Shown here one piece after another: positions 1 through 6,054 of a stretch of 10,229 nucleotides of DNA. This DNA is from Clostridia bacterium DTU080. GTDB taxonomy: Bacteria > Bacillota > Limnochordia > DTU080. Under the pieces are notes generated by a model. The model was given only the letters and a program-made list of their open reading frames with translations. It was not told the origin of the DNA and did no database searches. Position 1 is the stretch's first letter. Every line of letters begins with the position of its first letter. The stretch spans positions 1-10,229 of the forward strand of contig LFTP01000318.1 of NCBI GenBank assembly GCA_001513395.1, read 5' to 3'. The position numbers were made by a program, and so were the translations under genes.

Positions 1-127
1 AATTGGCTGTTATCGGACCAAATCCTGGTGCTTTCGACCGTATTACTCAGACAGGCTCCTAGGCGAGTGCATCACGGCCAGTGAACCCCGACATGTCCGG
101 CTGGTTGTCCGCATCGCCCGGCAGAAC

Positions 128-168
128 CCATTGCCAAGCCTCTCCCCCATGACTGCTGTGGGCAATGG
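128..168. repeat. Inverted repeat, 8 bp arms
   Basis: CCATTGCC (128-135) is matched exactly by GGCAATGG (161-168), with a 25-nt spacer. The stem has no T tract on either side, so it is not a clear terminator. It may be chance or part of the 3' region of the minus-strand transcript. Confidence 0.3.
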
Positions 169-331
169 TCCCAGGCACCGTCCGGGTTGACTCCTGCCGC
201 TCGACTTGTCGGACCCGGAGGTTGCCTTGCCACGTTCCAGGCACAGGAAGGGCGTCATTACCGTCTCTGCCATTGTTGGCGACGTCATACGGTGGGCATG
301 AGTGCGTAACGGCACCCGCGGAACATAGTGA

Positions 332-372
332 AGCCGCCATGGGCGGCAACGGTTTTGTCGCCCATGGCGGCT
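332..372 (-). terminator. Strong hairpin downstream of the minus-strand gene, probable terminator
   Basis: The arms AGCCGCCATGGGCG (332-345) and CGCCCATGGCGGCT (359-372) are perfectly complementary over 14 bp, around a 13-nt loop. The hairpin begins 26 nt past the stop codon of the large minus-strand gene, where a terminator is expected. On that strand the stem is followed by TTCACTATGTT, which is only moderately T-rich, so it is not a textbook intrinsic terminator. It may instead stabilise the 3' end of the mRNA. Confidence 0.6.
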
Positions 373-397
373 CATTTCGTAAAGCGGCTGTTCAACC

Positions 398-3382
398 TTA
401 GCGTAGTCGCGTGCTCAAACCGCCGCGGTTGACAACCAGGCCGTCGCCTGTACCGACGCTTCCCGACAACATACCGCCTATCCATTCGCCGCCGATGTTA
501 CCGCCGAAACCGCCCTCCGGCTTTAGACCGAGAACTTCGCCGTTGGGGCCGAAGTTGGCACGCAGACCGCCCTCCGCTCCAAGCTGGATCAAGCCTTTAC
601 CCGGGGTCGCGGCTCCCAAGTACACTGACGACACGTACTTGTGTTTGAAGTTCCAAGTGACGGACCCCTTGATGATCGCCCCTACCTTTACCTCGACGGT
701 TTCACAAGTCACCTTAACGCTGACCAAACCGGCGTCCGGGTTAAACGATCTGCCGTCTCTCAGCGGGCAACTGTCCTTTTTCGCCTCAGGTACCTGTATG
801 GTGTCCATCGACCCCGGCGTTTCCGGCTTAAGCGGTTCGCCCAAGGGGCGCATCATAGACCCAAAGCCGCCGATATCCATCATCATCATCTGAAACGGCA
901 GTTGGATGGCGAGCGGCGCGAACGAGGCATAGACCTGCAGAGTGCGCAGTTGGTGCACGAACTCGGCCGTATCCGGATCATAGATGCGGCTAGCGGGGCT
1001 TTCGGTGTAGATCCAGTACTCCTCCACCAGACGGGCGACTTCTTCATATGTGCTTCTGAACAGATCGCGCCAGATCACGAAATACACGTCCGTCGCGTCA
1101 CGGCGTTGACGGCCGGCCGCTTGATCGGCTTCATCCATTCTCAGCAGACTCTGTCGGGCCACGGCCAGTGACCGTAGGCCTGTGGCTTCCTCCATATCCC
1201 GCAAAGCTGCGTCCCATTCGTAAACCTGCTGATCGGTGATCCGCACCACCTGTTCACTCCAGGCCTCGGTTATCGTGTCAAACGTCGCGGTATATTGATC
1301 AAAGATCTCTTCGAGGCGGTCTTGCAGGTATTGGCCGTAGCATTCTATTTCGAACACCAATTGGCTGTAGGGACCATTGTAGGCTTTTGCCATTCCGGGC
1401 GGGGCCGCTTTGGTTTGGTAGAGCTCCCAGGCCGCGTTCAGCGGTTCGGTCAGACCGTGGGAGAGAACATCGCTCATCCAACGCGCCAGCCTTTCCGCAC
1501 TGGCGTTCAACGCGTCGCGACTGGACCAGTTAGGCAGGCGCGGAATGACCAATTGGCTCTGTACATCGGGTACACCGCCGTCGGAGCTCTCAGCAGGCCC
1601 TTGTCCTGTCGATGAACGCGGGGGAGGACTCTTGGCGCCGGCGCTTCTGGCTTGTTGAGCCGCCTGTCGCATAGCCGGGGTGAAGTTGTTTGCCGCGGCC
1701 ATAACGATATGATCGAGGGCCTTTTGAGCGTCGCCGCGCGCCATATATACCGTTGCTAAAGCGGTATGTGCCTCTGAGAACTCGGGTTCATGTCGCAACG
1801 CCTCCAGCAACAGCTCTCCGGCTTGCGTGTCGTCGCCCATGTCCAACAGGGCATTGGCTAAATTGGTGAGGATGAGCGGTGACTCGGGAGAAATCGAGCG
1901 ACCGTAATTGAGTACCTGAACGGCATCGGAAAGAGACCCCGCAAGCACCAGTACGGCGCCGAAATTGTTGAGAATCAGGGCGTCGTCGGGTTCCGCCAGC
2001 ACGGCTGTCGCCCCGAAGATGAGGGAGAGCTCTTTCTCCATGGCGCTTGCTCCCAACATGATGGATGCGCCGGTGAACTCCTGCACCAACTTGTCCCTGG
2101 CGGCACCTTTGGCTTGCGCCAGACGATCTAACTGTTCCTCCACATTCCGTTTGGCTGTTGCGTCCAGTAACGCCAAGTTGTTCTCCTGATAACGCTTAGC
2201 CAGAGCTAAGAGCTCTTCTTTGCTGATGACGCGACTCAAATCCGACTGAGTATATGTAGCCGGCTTGGCCAATTCCACGGTAAGCTCTACGACGTCGCCC
2301 TCAATCGCAACGCCTTCGAGTGTTTGAGAGCTGTAAAAGTCGTCCGGTCGGACGGTAATGTCGTAGACACCTTCCACCAGGGTTACCTTGTAGGTTTGCT
2401 CTTCCGGCGACCAGTAGGCGTATTTGTAGTCGTCATCATCGGCGATGGTCACCCGCGCAAATGGGTAAGGCGTACCGTACGGCGAGAGGACATTCAGGTG
2501 AAGCTCGATTTGCCCGCCCAGTTGGACGGTTGTGATCTCACCTGTGGAGGCGACGACGATCTGCTCCTCGTAGAGCCCCAAGTGATAAGGCTCGATTTCC
2601 ACTTCGTAGGTTCCTTCCGGTACCCAAGCTTCAAAAAGGCCCGTCTCTGCGTTATAGCTGCCATAGTCCACAATCTCGCCGTCTAGCATGATGGTTACGC
2701 TGGCACTCGGCGTCGGTTCCGTCCCCGCCAGCAGTCGAATCTGCAGCAAACGCAAAGGCAGCAGCTCAACGGTGAACACGTTTTGCGCATCAGCGCTTAC
2801 GATGAAATCCTGCACGCATTTGGTTTCCACAACGTCGGTGTCCGGATAAACGAGCAGCGTCCAGGTATAGGGAGTCACCTCGCCTACGTACGCGCCGCTT
2901 TCCTCATCCCACTCCAAGTAGGCGACTTCGCCGCCCTCGGAATCATGAATCAAGACTGTGGCGTTAGGGAACGGAGCTCCGTCAGACATCACCTTTACCT
3001 GCACGGAAAGCATGGGACCTAATTCAAAAGACAATTCAGTAATTTCTCCCGCGCGAACTTCCACGTCTCGAATGGTGCGACTGCCTACTCCGGGGGTATA
3101 ATCGTAGAATTCGAGGTCGTAGACTCCGGGCGGCACGGAGGCTTGGAAATAGCCCGTATCCCAGTCGAAACTGAGACCATCGATGAATTCATCATCTTGG
3201 AACAGTGCAACCCACGCATCGGACAACGGTTCGCCGTCCAGAGTGAATTCCACTTGAACGGTTCCGTCGTCATCGGCTTGCGCGCGTGCAGGGGGTAACA
3301 CGAGGAAAACACTGAGTGCGAGTACTACACAGATGATACCAATGCGATTCGTTCGATGGGACCTTCTAAACCGATGATTCAC
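398..3382 (-). CDS. Large exported multidomain protein: four beta-sandwich modules, TPR repeats, glycine-rich C-terminus
   Basis: No named family covers this protein of about 994 residues, and its function is unknown. A basic N-terminus (NHRFRRSHRTNR) and a hydrophobic core end at ARA|QA near residue 34, a Sec signal peptide. Residues about 40-373 form four similar modules of 80-85 residues, each with a pattern like VPPGVYDLEF or VEGVYDITV, typical of carboxypeptidase-regulatory-like, PEGA or CnaB-type folds. Three TPR repeats follow (about 465-566), then a Pro/Ser/Gly linker (586-603), a long mostly helical part and a glycine-rich, beta-like tail (921-994). Two late cysteines (872, 893) could form a disulfide. 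The GTG at 3382 is preferred because AGGTG lies 6 nt upstream and it gives a normal-length signal peptide. The frame is open further, with ATG at 3442 and TTG at 3451, both with poor ribosome binding sites. A cell-surface or periplasmic scaffold is my inference. Confidence 0.88.
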   Translation of the reverse strand: MNHRFRRSHRTNRIGIICVVLALSVFLVLPPARAQADDDGTVQVEFTLDGEPLSDAWVALFQDDEFIDGLSFDWDTGYFQASVPPGVYDLEFYDYTPGVGSRTIRDVEVRAGEITELSFELGPMLSVQVKVMSDGAPFPNATVLIHDSEGGEVAYLEWDEESGAYVGEVTPYTWTLLVYPDTDVVETKCVQDFIVSADAQNVFTVELLPLRLLQIRLLAGTEPTPSASVTIMLDGEIVDYGSYNAETGLFEAWVPEGTYEVEIEPYHLGLYEEQIVVASTGEITTVQLGGQIELHLNVLSPYGTPYPFARVTIADDDDYKYAYWSPEEQTYKVTLVEGVYDITVRPDDFYSSQTLEGVAIEGDVVELTVELAKPATYTQSDLSRVISKEELLALAKRYQENNLALLDATAKRNVEEQLDRLAQAKGAARDKLVQEFTGASIMLGASAMEKELSLIFGATAVLAEPDDALILNNFGAVLVLAGSLSDAVQVLNYGRSISPESPLILTNLANALLDMGDDTQAGELLLEALRHEPEFSEAHTALATVYMARGDAQKALDHIVMAAANNFTPAMRQAAQQARSAGAKSPPPRSSTGQGPAESSDGGVPDVQSQLVIPRLPNWSSRDALNASAERLARWMSDVLSHGLTEPLNAAWELYQTKAAPPGMAKAYNGPYSQLVFEIECYGQYLQDRLEEIFDQYTATFDTITEAWSEQVVRITDQQVYEWDAALRDMEEATGLRSLAVARQSLLRMDEADQAAGRQRRDATDVYFVIWRDLFRSTYEEVARLVEEYWIYTESPASRIYDPDTAEFVHQLRTLQVYASFAPLAIQLPFQMMMMDIGGFGSMMRPLGEPLKPETPGSMDTIQVPEAKKDSCPLRDGRSFNPDAGLVSVKVTCETVEVKVGAIIKGSVTWNFKHKYVSSVYLGAATPGKGLIQLGAEGGLRANFGPNGEVLGLKPEGGFGGNIGGEWIGGMLSGSVGTGDGLVVNRGGLSTRLR
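401..622 (-). other. Glycine-rich beta-type C-terminal region of the large exported protein
   Basis: The last 74 residues are rich in glycine and alternate polar and hydrophobic residues (for example GGFGGNIGGEWIGGMLSGSV), ending in LSTRLR. This pattern suggests a run of beta strands, possibly a surface-associated or membrane-inserting element. The final residue is not the aromatic one typical of BAM-assembled barrels, so outer-membrane insertion is speculative. Confidence 0.4.
878..889. repeat. Trinucleotide run, CAT x4 within the large gene
   Basis: Four CAT units on the plus strand are read on the minus strand as four consecutive ATG codons, giving QMMMMDIGG in the large protein. Such a run could change length by slippage, in multiples of three and without a frameshift. 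It is short and may have no significance. Confidence 0.5.
1682..1990 (-). repeat. Three tandem TPR repeats inside the large exported protein
   Basis: Three 34-residue helical-hairpin units follow each other. Each has the TPR pattern of small residues at the helix crossings and a proline near the unit boundary: AVLVLAGSLSDAVQVLNYGR, ANALLDMGDDTQAGELLLEA and ATVYMARGDAQKALDHIVMA. TPR arrays bind other proteins, so this part probably recruits a partner in the periplasm or at the cell surface. Confidence 0.8.
2264..3265 (-). repeat. Four tandem beta-sandwich (carboxypeptidase-regulatory/CnaB-like) modules
   Basis: Four protein-level repeats of 80-85 residues lie end to end, with little DNA-level identity, so the duplication is old. 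Each opens with a strand containing a DGEP, DGAP, GTEP or YGTP turn. Next comes a strand with SDAWVAL, PNATVLI, PSASVTI or PFARVTI, then an acidic loop with an aromatic, then a VPPGVYDLEF-like strand, and the unit closes with a VEL or FEL strand. These modules usually act as spacers or binding units in exported proteins. Confidence 0.75.
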
Positions 3383-3388
3383 AAAATA

Positions 3389-3393
3389 CACCT
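3389..3393 (-). promoter_or_regulatory. Ribosome binding site deciding the start of the large gene
   Basis: On the minus strand AGGTG lies 6 nt before the GTG at 3382-3380. The upstream alternatives are weaker: the ATG at 3442 has GGTG directly against it and the TTG at 3451 has no purine-rich sequence at a usable distance. This favours the shorter protein with a compact signal peptide. Confidence 0.45.
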
Positions 3394-3815
3394 GCCTTTG
3401 GAAGGGATTCGTGTGGAAGAAGGTTCCATATTTACGCGCCATCACCTGCAAGCGCAGACGAGGTAAATGAGTTATATTGCAGTGGTTGCGACTGGAATCT
3501 CAGGGGCTCCGAACGCCCCAAAACCGGCAAGCTACTCCGCAAAGGTCACAGTAGCGGCGCGACCAAATACCCTACTTGCAGATGACGTTCTTTTTTCGTG
3601 ACGACGGACGTAGGCTTCGAGGTAAATCGAAAGATGCGCATGGTGCGGGAGCGCGCAGACTGATACCGACGATCCGGTGTGGCCCGTTCTGACGGCTCAT
3701 TCAGCAAGCCCGTGAGCTCGCCTGCCTTGCCTGGAATACACGTCAAGGACCTGCACACCTGAGTCGAAAAAACCCACGTACCATGTGTTACACCGCGTAC
3801 AATCCGGCCACCCGA

Positions 3816-3843
3816 GGGTGACCTCATCACCTAAAGATCACCC
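3816..3843. repeat. Competing short stems (GGTGA with two TCACC copies)
   Basis: GGGTGA at 3816-3821 can pair with TCACCC at 3838-3843 (6 bp). Its inner part, GGTGA, can instead pair with TCACC at 3827-3831 (5 bp, 5-nt loop). Two mutually exclusive stems from one left arm resemble an RNA switch, but the stems are short and nothing else supports this. Confidence 0.25.
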
Positions 3844-4197
3844 GGCAGTGAAGGATCGAGCAGTATCCTCCAGCAGGCTCAGACACCCGCGGCCCCCCTT
3901 GCGCAAGCGTGCTCTGACACAGCCACTAGCGGTGTAACGGACTCTGAAACCGAACCGGCTGGCAGATGATCGCCAAAGACGAAAGGTGGATACCGGCCCT
4001 CCCTGACAACCTCGAAGAAACTGGCCATGTCCTTGCGCGGCATGCTCAATCGGAGACGTCGAGGTCCGTCAATAGGGTCTTGGTGAACCAACGATACGAG
4101 ATGCCCTCCACATATCCCACTGACCGAGTCCGCATACTGTGTCGGCCATCGCTTCAGCACGCCTGCGGATGGCTCCGTGATGGGACAGTTGAACATC

Positions 4198-4218
4198 GCC
4201 CGGTGACGGGCATTTTTT
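4198..4218 (+). terminator. Rho-independent terminator-like hairpin with T6 tract
   Basis: GCCCG (4198-4202), loop GTGA and CGGGC (4207-4211) form a short GC-only stem with a GNRA-type tetraloop. After one A comes a run of six T (4213-4218). This is the layout of an intrinsic terminator on the plus strand. No plus-strand gene ends nearby, so it either closes an untranslated transcript from the region to its left, protects the downstream gene from read-through, or acts as an attenuator about 260 nt before the solute-binding gene. Confidence 0.6.
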
Positions 4219-4305
4219 GGAAAGACCGAAATCTCCCCCAAGGGATAGCAACCGAACTGTCGAATGATCGTGTCATAGCCGTAGTCACAACACTCAATTT
4301 CCATA

Positions 4306-4319
4306 GTTAACGTGATAAC
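4306..4319. promoter_or_regulatory. Imperfect palindrome upstream of the solute-binding gene, possible operator
   Basis: GTTAACGTGATAAC matches its own reverse complement at 10 of 14 positions, with perfect GTTA/TAAC ends. It lies 15 nt before a TATACT box, a position suited to a repressor such as a LacI-type sugar regulator. No regulator gene is in the window, so this is a weak inference. Confidence 0.2.
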
Positions 4320-4333
4320 AGCCAGTCAATTTC

Positions 4334-4339
4334 TATACT
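4334..4339 (+). promoter_or_regulatory. Possible -10 promoter element
   Basis: TATACT is close to the sigma-70 type TATAAT consensus. Upstream matches to TTGACA are poor at the right distance: TGATAA leaves a 15-nt spacer and TTAACG a 21-nt spacer. If used, it would give a leader of about 135 nt before the GTG of the solute-binding gene. Confidence 0.25.
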
Positions 4340-4463
4340 GAATGATACAGTCTCGATTTCTGATCCGACGTATGCGTAGATCTCCAGGAATTGCCCCAGA
4401 CAAGGACGTCCATCCAGCTGAGTTTGGCCCAATCGCAGTGCACGGAAAGGTAGCCAAGAATCG

Positions 4464-4470
4464 AGAAAGG
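4464..4470 (+). promoter_or_regulatory. Ribosome binding site deciding the start of the solute-binding gene
   Basis: AGAAAGG lies 9 nt before the GTG at 4480. The in-frame ATG at 4342 has no purine-rich site upstream and would add 46 residues ahead of an otherwise normal signal peptide. Confidence 0.6.
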
Positions 4471-4479
4471 GTGTTACCT

Positions 4480-5730
4480 GTGAGAGTCAAAGTGCGTTGT
4501 CTGGTCCTTGCCCTGATCCTGATTGTCATGGGAAACCACCACGCCTTCGGTGCTGATGTAGTTGAACTCCAATACGTTCACTCCTTCGCACACTGGGGTC
4601 CTGACGTCCAGCAGCAGATCGCCGATGAATTCCACCGCCGCAACCCACACATCAAGGTCACTATCGAGCCCATCAACTATCTGCACGCGGCAGAGATACT
4701 CCAGTTGCGAACGGCCGCCGGAGTCGCACCCGATCTGCTCAGCATCGGTAGCGACACATTCAGCTCAATGATTGCCGGTGGCACGGATTTGTTCCTGGAC
4801 CTAACACCTTACATTGAAAGAGACATGGCCCATGACCGAAGTGACATACCCGACAGCGTTTGGGCGGCTACAACGCTGAATGGCAGGATCTTCGCCATGT
4901 CGCAGAGACTCTCGATCTACGTGACATTCTACAACCGGGCCATGTTCGATGAAGCGGGACTGGCTCCCCCGCCCTATGATTGGTATGACACCGGCTGGAA
5001 CTGGGAGAGCTTCAAAACGGCGGTGAGCAAGCTCACCTATGATAAATCCGGTGACGGTATACCGGACATCTACGGGCTCGTCAATAACTTTCCGGTGAGG
5101 TTTTACCCGTGGGTCTATCAGTCCGGGGGCGAATACCTGAACGAGACCTACGACGACTTCATCCTCGATCAGCCTGAGGGCATCCGGGCCATCGAGTTCA
5201 TCACCTCCTTGTTTGAACGAGGCTATATAGGCGGCAGTTTCCTGAATGGAACGGCTGCGATGTACACCACCCTGCCGACAGAGATGCAGGCTGCTCATAA
5301 CCAGGGTTTGTCCTGGGATCTGGCGCCGCTTCCGCAGGGACCCACAGGACCGGTGGGCAAGATGCTGACCATAGCCGTCGGTATTCCCTCGGCATCGAGG
5401 CATCGGGACGAGGCTTGGGAGTTTTTAAAATACTACATGAGCGCTGAAGTCGGAGCCCTGCAAAACAAAGCGGATATTATGCCCCAGCCGAGGTTAAGTG
5501 TGATCAAAAACCGCCGCAACTACGCTTCCTATGTCAAGCCGGAGCATCTGACGGTTATCGCCCAGGCGGTGGAATTGGGACATGTCTATCGGTACTTCCA
5601 TCCCAACGCTCCGGAGATCTACAACACCATTGACCAGGCCTTGAGGACGATCTTTGGCCTAAGAGCGGATGCGGCGACGGCTCTGGCATCGATTCGTCCG
5701 AGAATCATGCAGCTGCTGGCCGATCGTTGA
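4480..5730 (+). CDS. Extracellular solute-binding protein, family 1 (sugar ABC transporter)
   Basis: This is the periplasmic receptor of a carbohydrate ABC importer: it captures a sugar and presents it to membrane permeases. From the GTG at 4480 it has 416 residues, normal for the family. Residues 1-24 are a Sec signal peptide (RVKVRC, hydrophobic stretch, cleavage at AFG|A) with no lipobox cysteine, so the protein is probably free in a periplasm. Family features include PDLLSIGSDTF (84-94), NRAMFDEAGL (152-161), DGIPDIYG (192-199), a GTAAMYTT segment near the hinge (257-264) and DEAWEFLKYYMS (310-321). The frame is open back to an ATG at 4342, but only the GTG has a ribosome binding site. 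No MalF/MalG-type permease or ATPase gene lies beside it, which is unusual. The substrate cannot be read from the sequence. Confidence 0.92.
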   Translation: MRVKVRCLVLALILIVMGNHHAFGADVVELQYVHSFAHWGPDVQQQIADEFHRRNPHIKVTIEPINYLHAAEILQLRTAAGVAPDLLSIGSDTFSSMIAGGTDLFLDLTPYIERDMAHDRSDIPDSVWAATTLNGRIFAMSQRLSIYVTFYNRAMFDEAGLAPPPYDWYDTGWNWESFKTAVSKLTYDKSGDGIPDIYGLVNNFPVRFYPWVYQSGGEYLNETYDDFILDQPEGIRAIEFITSLFERGYIGGSFLNGTAAMYTTLPTEMQAAHNQGLSWDLAPLPQGPTGPVGKMLTIAVGIPSASRHRDEAWEFLKYYMSAEVGALQNKADIMPQPRLSVIKNRRNYASYVKPEHLTVIAQAVELGHVYRYFHPNAPEIYNTIDQALRTIFGLRADAATALASIRPRIMQLLADR

Positions 5731-5856
5731 GTGTTTGGATCGGTCTCTCACTTGGCGCGGACGCCACCGGACGACGCGGCATCGCAGCGCGACAAGGAGC
5801 ACAGCGAAAGAAGAAAACATACGGGGTATCGGGAATGGTGGCTTACACGCAGGCGA

Positions 5857-5890
5857 CGGAGCGCTCGAGCCAAAGAAGGCGAGCGCTCTG
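5857..5890 (+). terminator. Strong intergenic hairpin, possible terminator or mRNA-end stabiliser
   Basis: CGGAGCGCTCG (5857-5867) pairs with CGAGCGCTCTG (5880-5890): 11 pairs with one G-T wobble and a 12-nt A/G-rich loop. No T tract follows directly (TCACAGTG), though TTTT occurs about 15 nt later. It lies 127 nt past the solute-binding gene. A stabilising stem that raises the level of the upstream mRNA relative to the downstream genes is as likely as termination. Confidence 0.4.
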
Positions 5891-6038
5891 TCACAGTGTG
5901 AGGGTTTTGTCGCAGCTCCGTCCACTCTTGCGCGGCTTACTGTATGGCTGCGGTATGCACCCGTGAATACGACTGCTTAACCCCATCTGATTCAGACATA
6001 GGAAGACCACGGACACATGATGTTTGGACAATGGCTTT

Positions 6039-6045
6039 GAGGAGG
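6039..6045 (+). promoter_or_regulatory. Ribosome binding site deciding the start of the oxidoreductase gene
   Basis: GAGGAGG is a near-perfect Shine-Dalgarno sequence 9 nt before the ATG at 6055. It rules against longer in-frame starts at 5944 and 6031, which lack such a site and would place residues ahead of the nucleotide-binding strand. Confidence 0.75.
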
Positions 6046-6054
6046 CTGTCGCCA

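Larger units (their letters stand above)
1..397. other. Stretch without a convincing gene, left edge
   Basis: No coding region here is supported. Short open frames exist on both strands, including one on the minus strand at 59-391, but none has a ribosome binding site, recognisable motifs or a convincing coding composition. The stretch holds a perfect hairpin just beyond the stop of the neighbouring minus-strand gene (332-372) and an 8-bp inverted repeat at 128-168. It is best read as the 3' flank of that gene. Confidence 0.6.
3383..4479. other. Long divergent intergenic region without a convincing gene
   Basis: About 1.1 kb lies between the start of the minus-strand gene and the GTG of the solute-binding protein. 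Reading frames of 60-141 codons occur on both strands (minus 3546-3830 and 3879-4304, plus 3966-4310). They overlap each other, are rich in Cys, Arg, Ser and Pro in no recognisable order, and lack good ribosome binding sites. The region does contain a plus-strand terminator-like hairpin, alternative GGTGA/TCACC stems near 3816-3843 and a weak promoter-like stretch near 4306-4339. It may be a decayed gene, an untranslated RNA gene or a long leader. Confidence 0.55.
5731..6054. other. Gap between the solute-binding gene and the oxidoreductase gene
   Basis: This 324-nt stretch contains an 11-bp hairpin (5857-5890), a small TGGCG/CGCCA stem (5753-5766) and the strong ribosome binding site of the next gene. 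Short arginine-rich reading frames cross it, but none looks like a real protein. I found no clear promoter. The gap may mark the end of one transcript and the start of another, or a processed spacer in one operon. Confidence 0.5.

Noticed and set aside
59..391. Minus-strand frame of about 96-110 codons downstream of the large gene
   Set aside because: It runs through the 332-372 hairpin, has no ribosome binding site or recognisable domain, and is matched by an overlapping frame of similar length on the same strand.
3546..3830. Possible group II intron or transposon remnant on the minus strand
   Set aside because: I looked for reverse transcriptase, maturase or transposase motifs and for intron boundary sequences and could find none with confidence.
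3879..4304. Minus-strand frame of 141 codons
   Set aside because: It overlaps a plus-strand frame of similar size, has no motif or ribosome binding site, and contains the terminator-like hairpin. The composition does not resemble the neighbouring genes.
3966..4310. Plus-strand frame of 114 codons
   Set aside because: A terminator-like hairpin with T6 lies inside it at 4198-4218, which makes translation of the full frame unlikely.
4342..4479. 46-residue N-terminal extension of the solute-binding protein
   Set aside because: The ATG at 4342 has no ribosome binding site, and the extension would sit before a complete signal peptide. The GTG at 4480 has AGAAAGG at 9 nt.
5944..6054. Longer start for the Gfo/Idh/MocA gene
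   Set aside because: The ATG at 6055 has GAGGAGG at 9 nt and begins directly with the Rossmann strand. The extension has no support.
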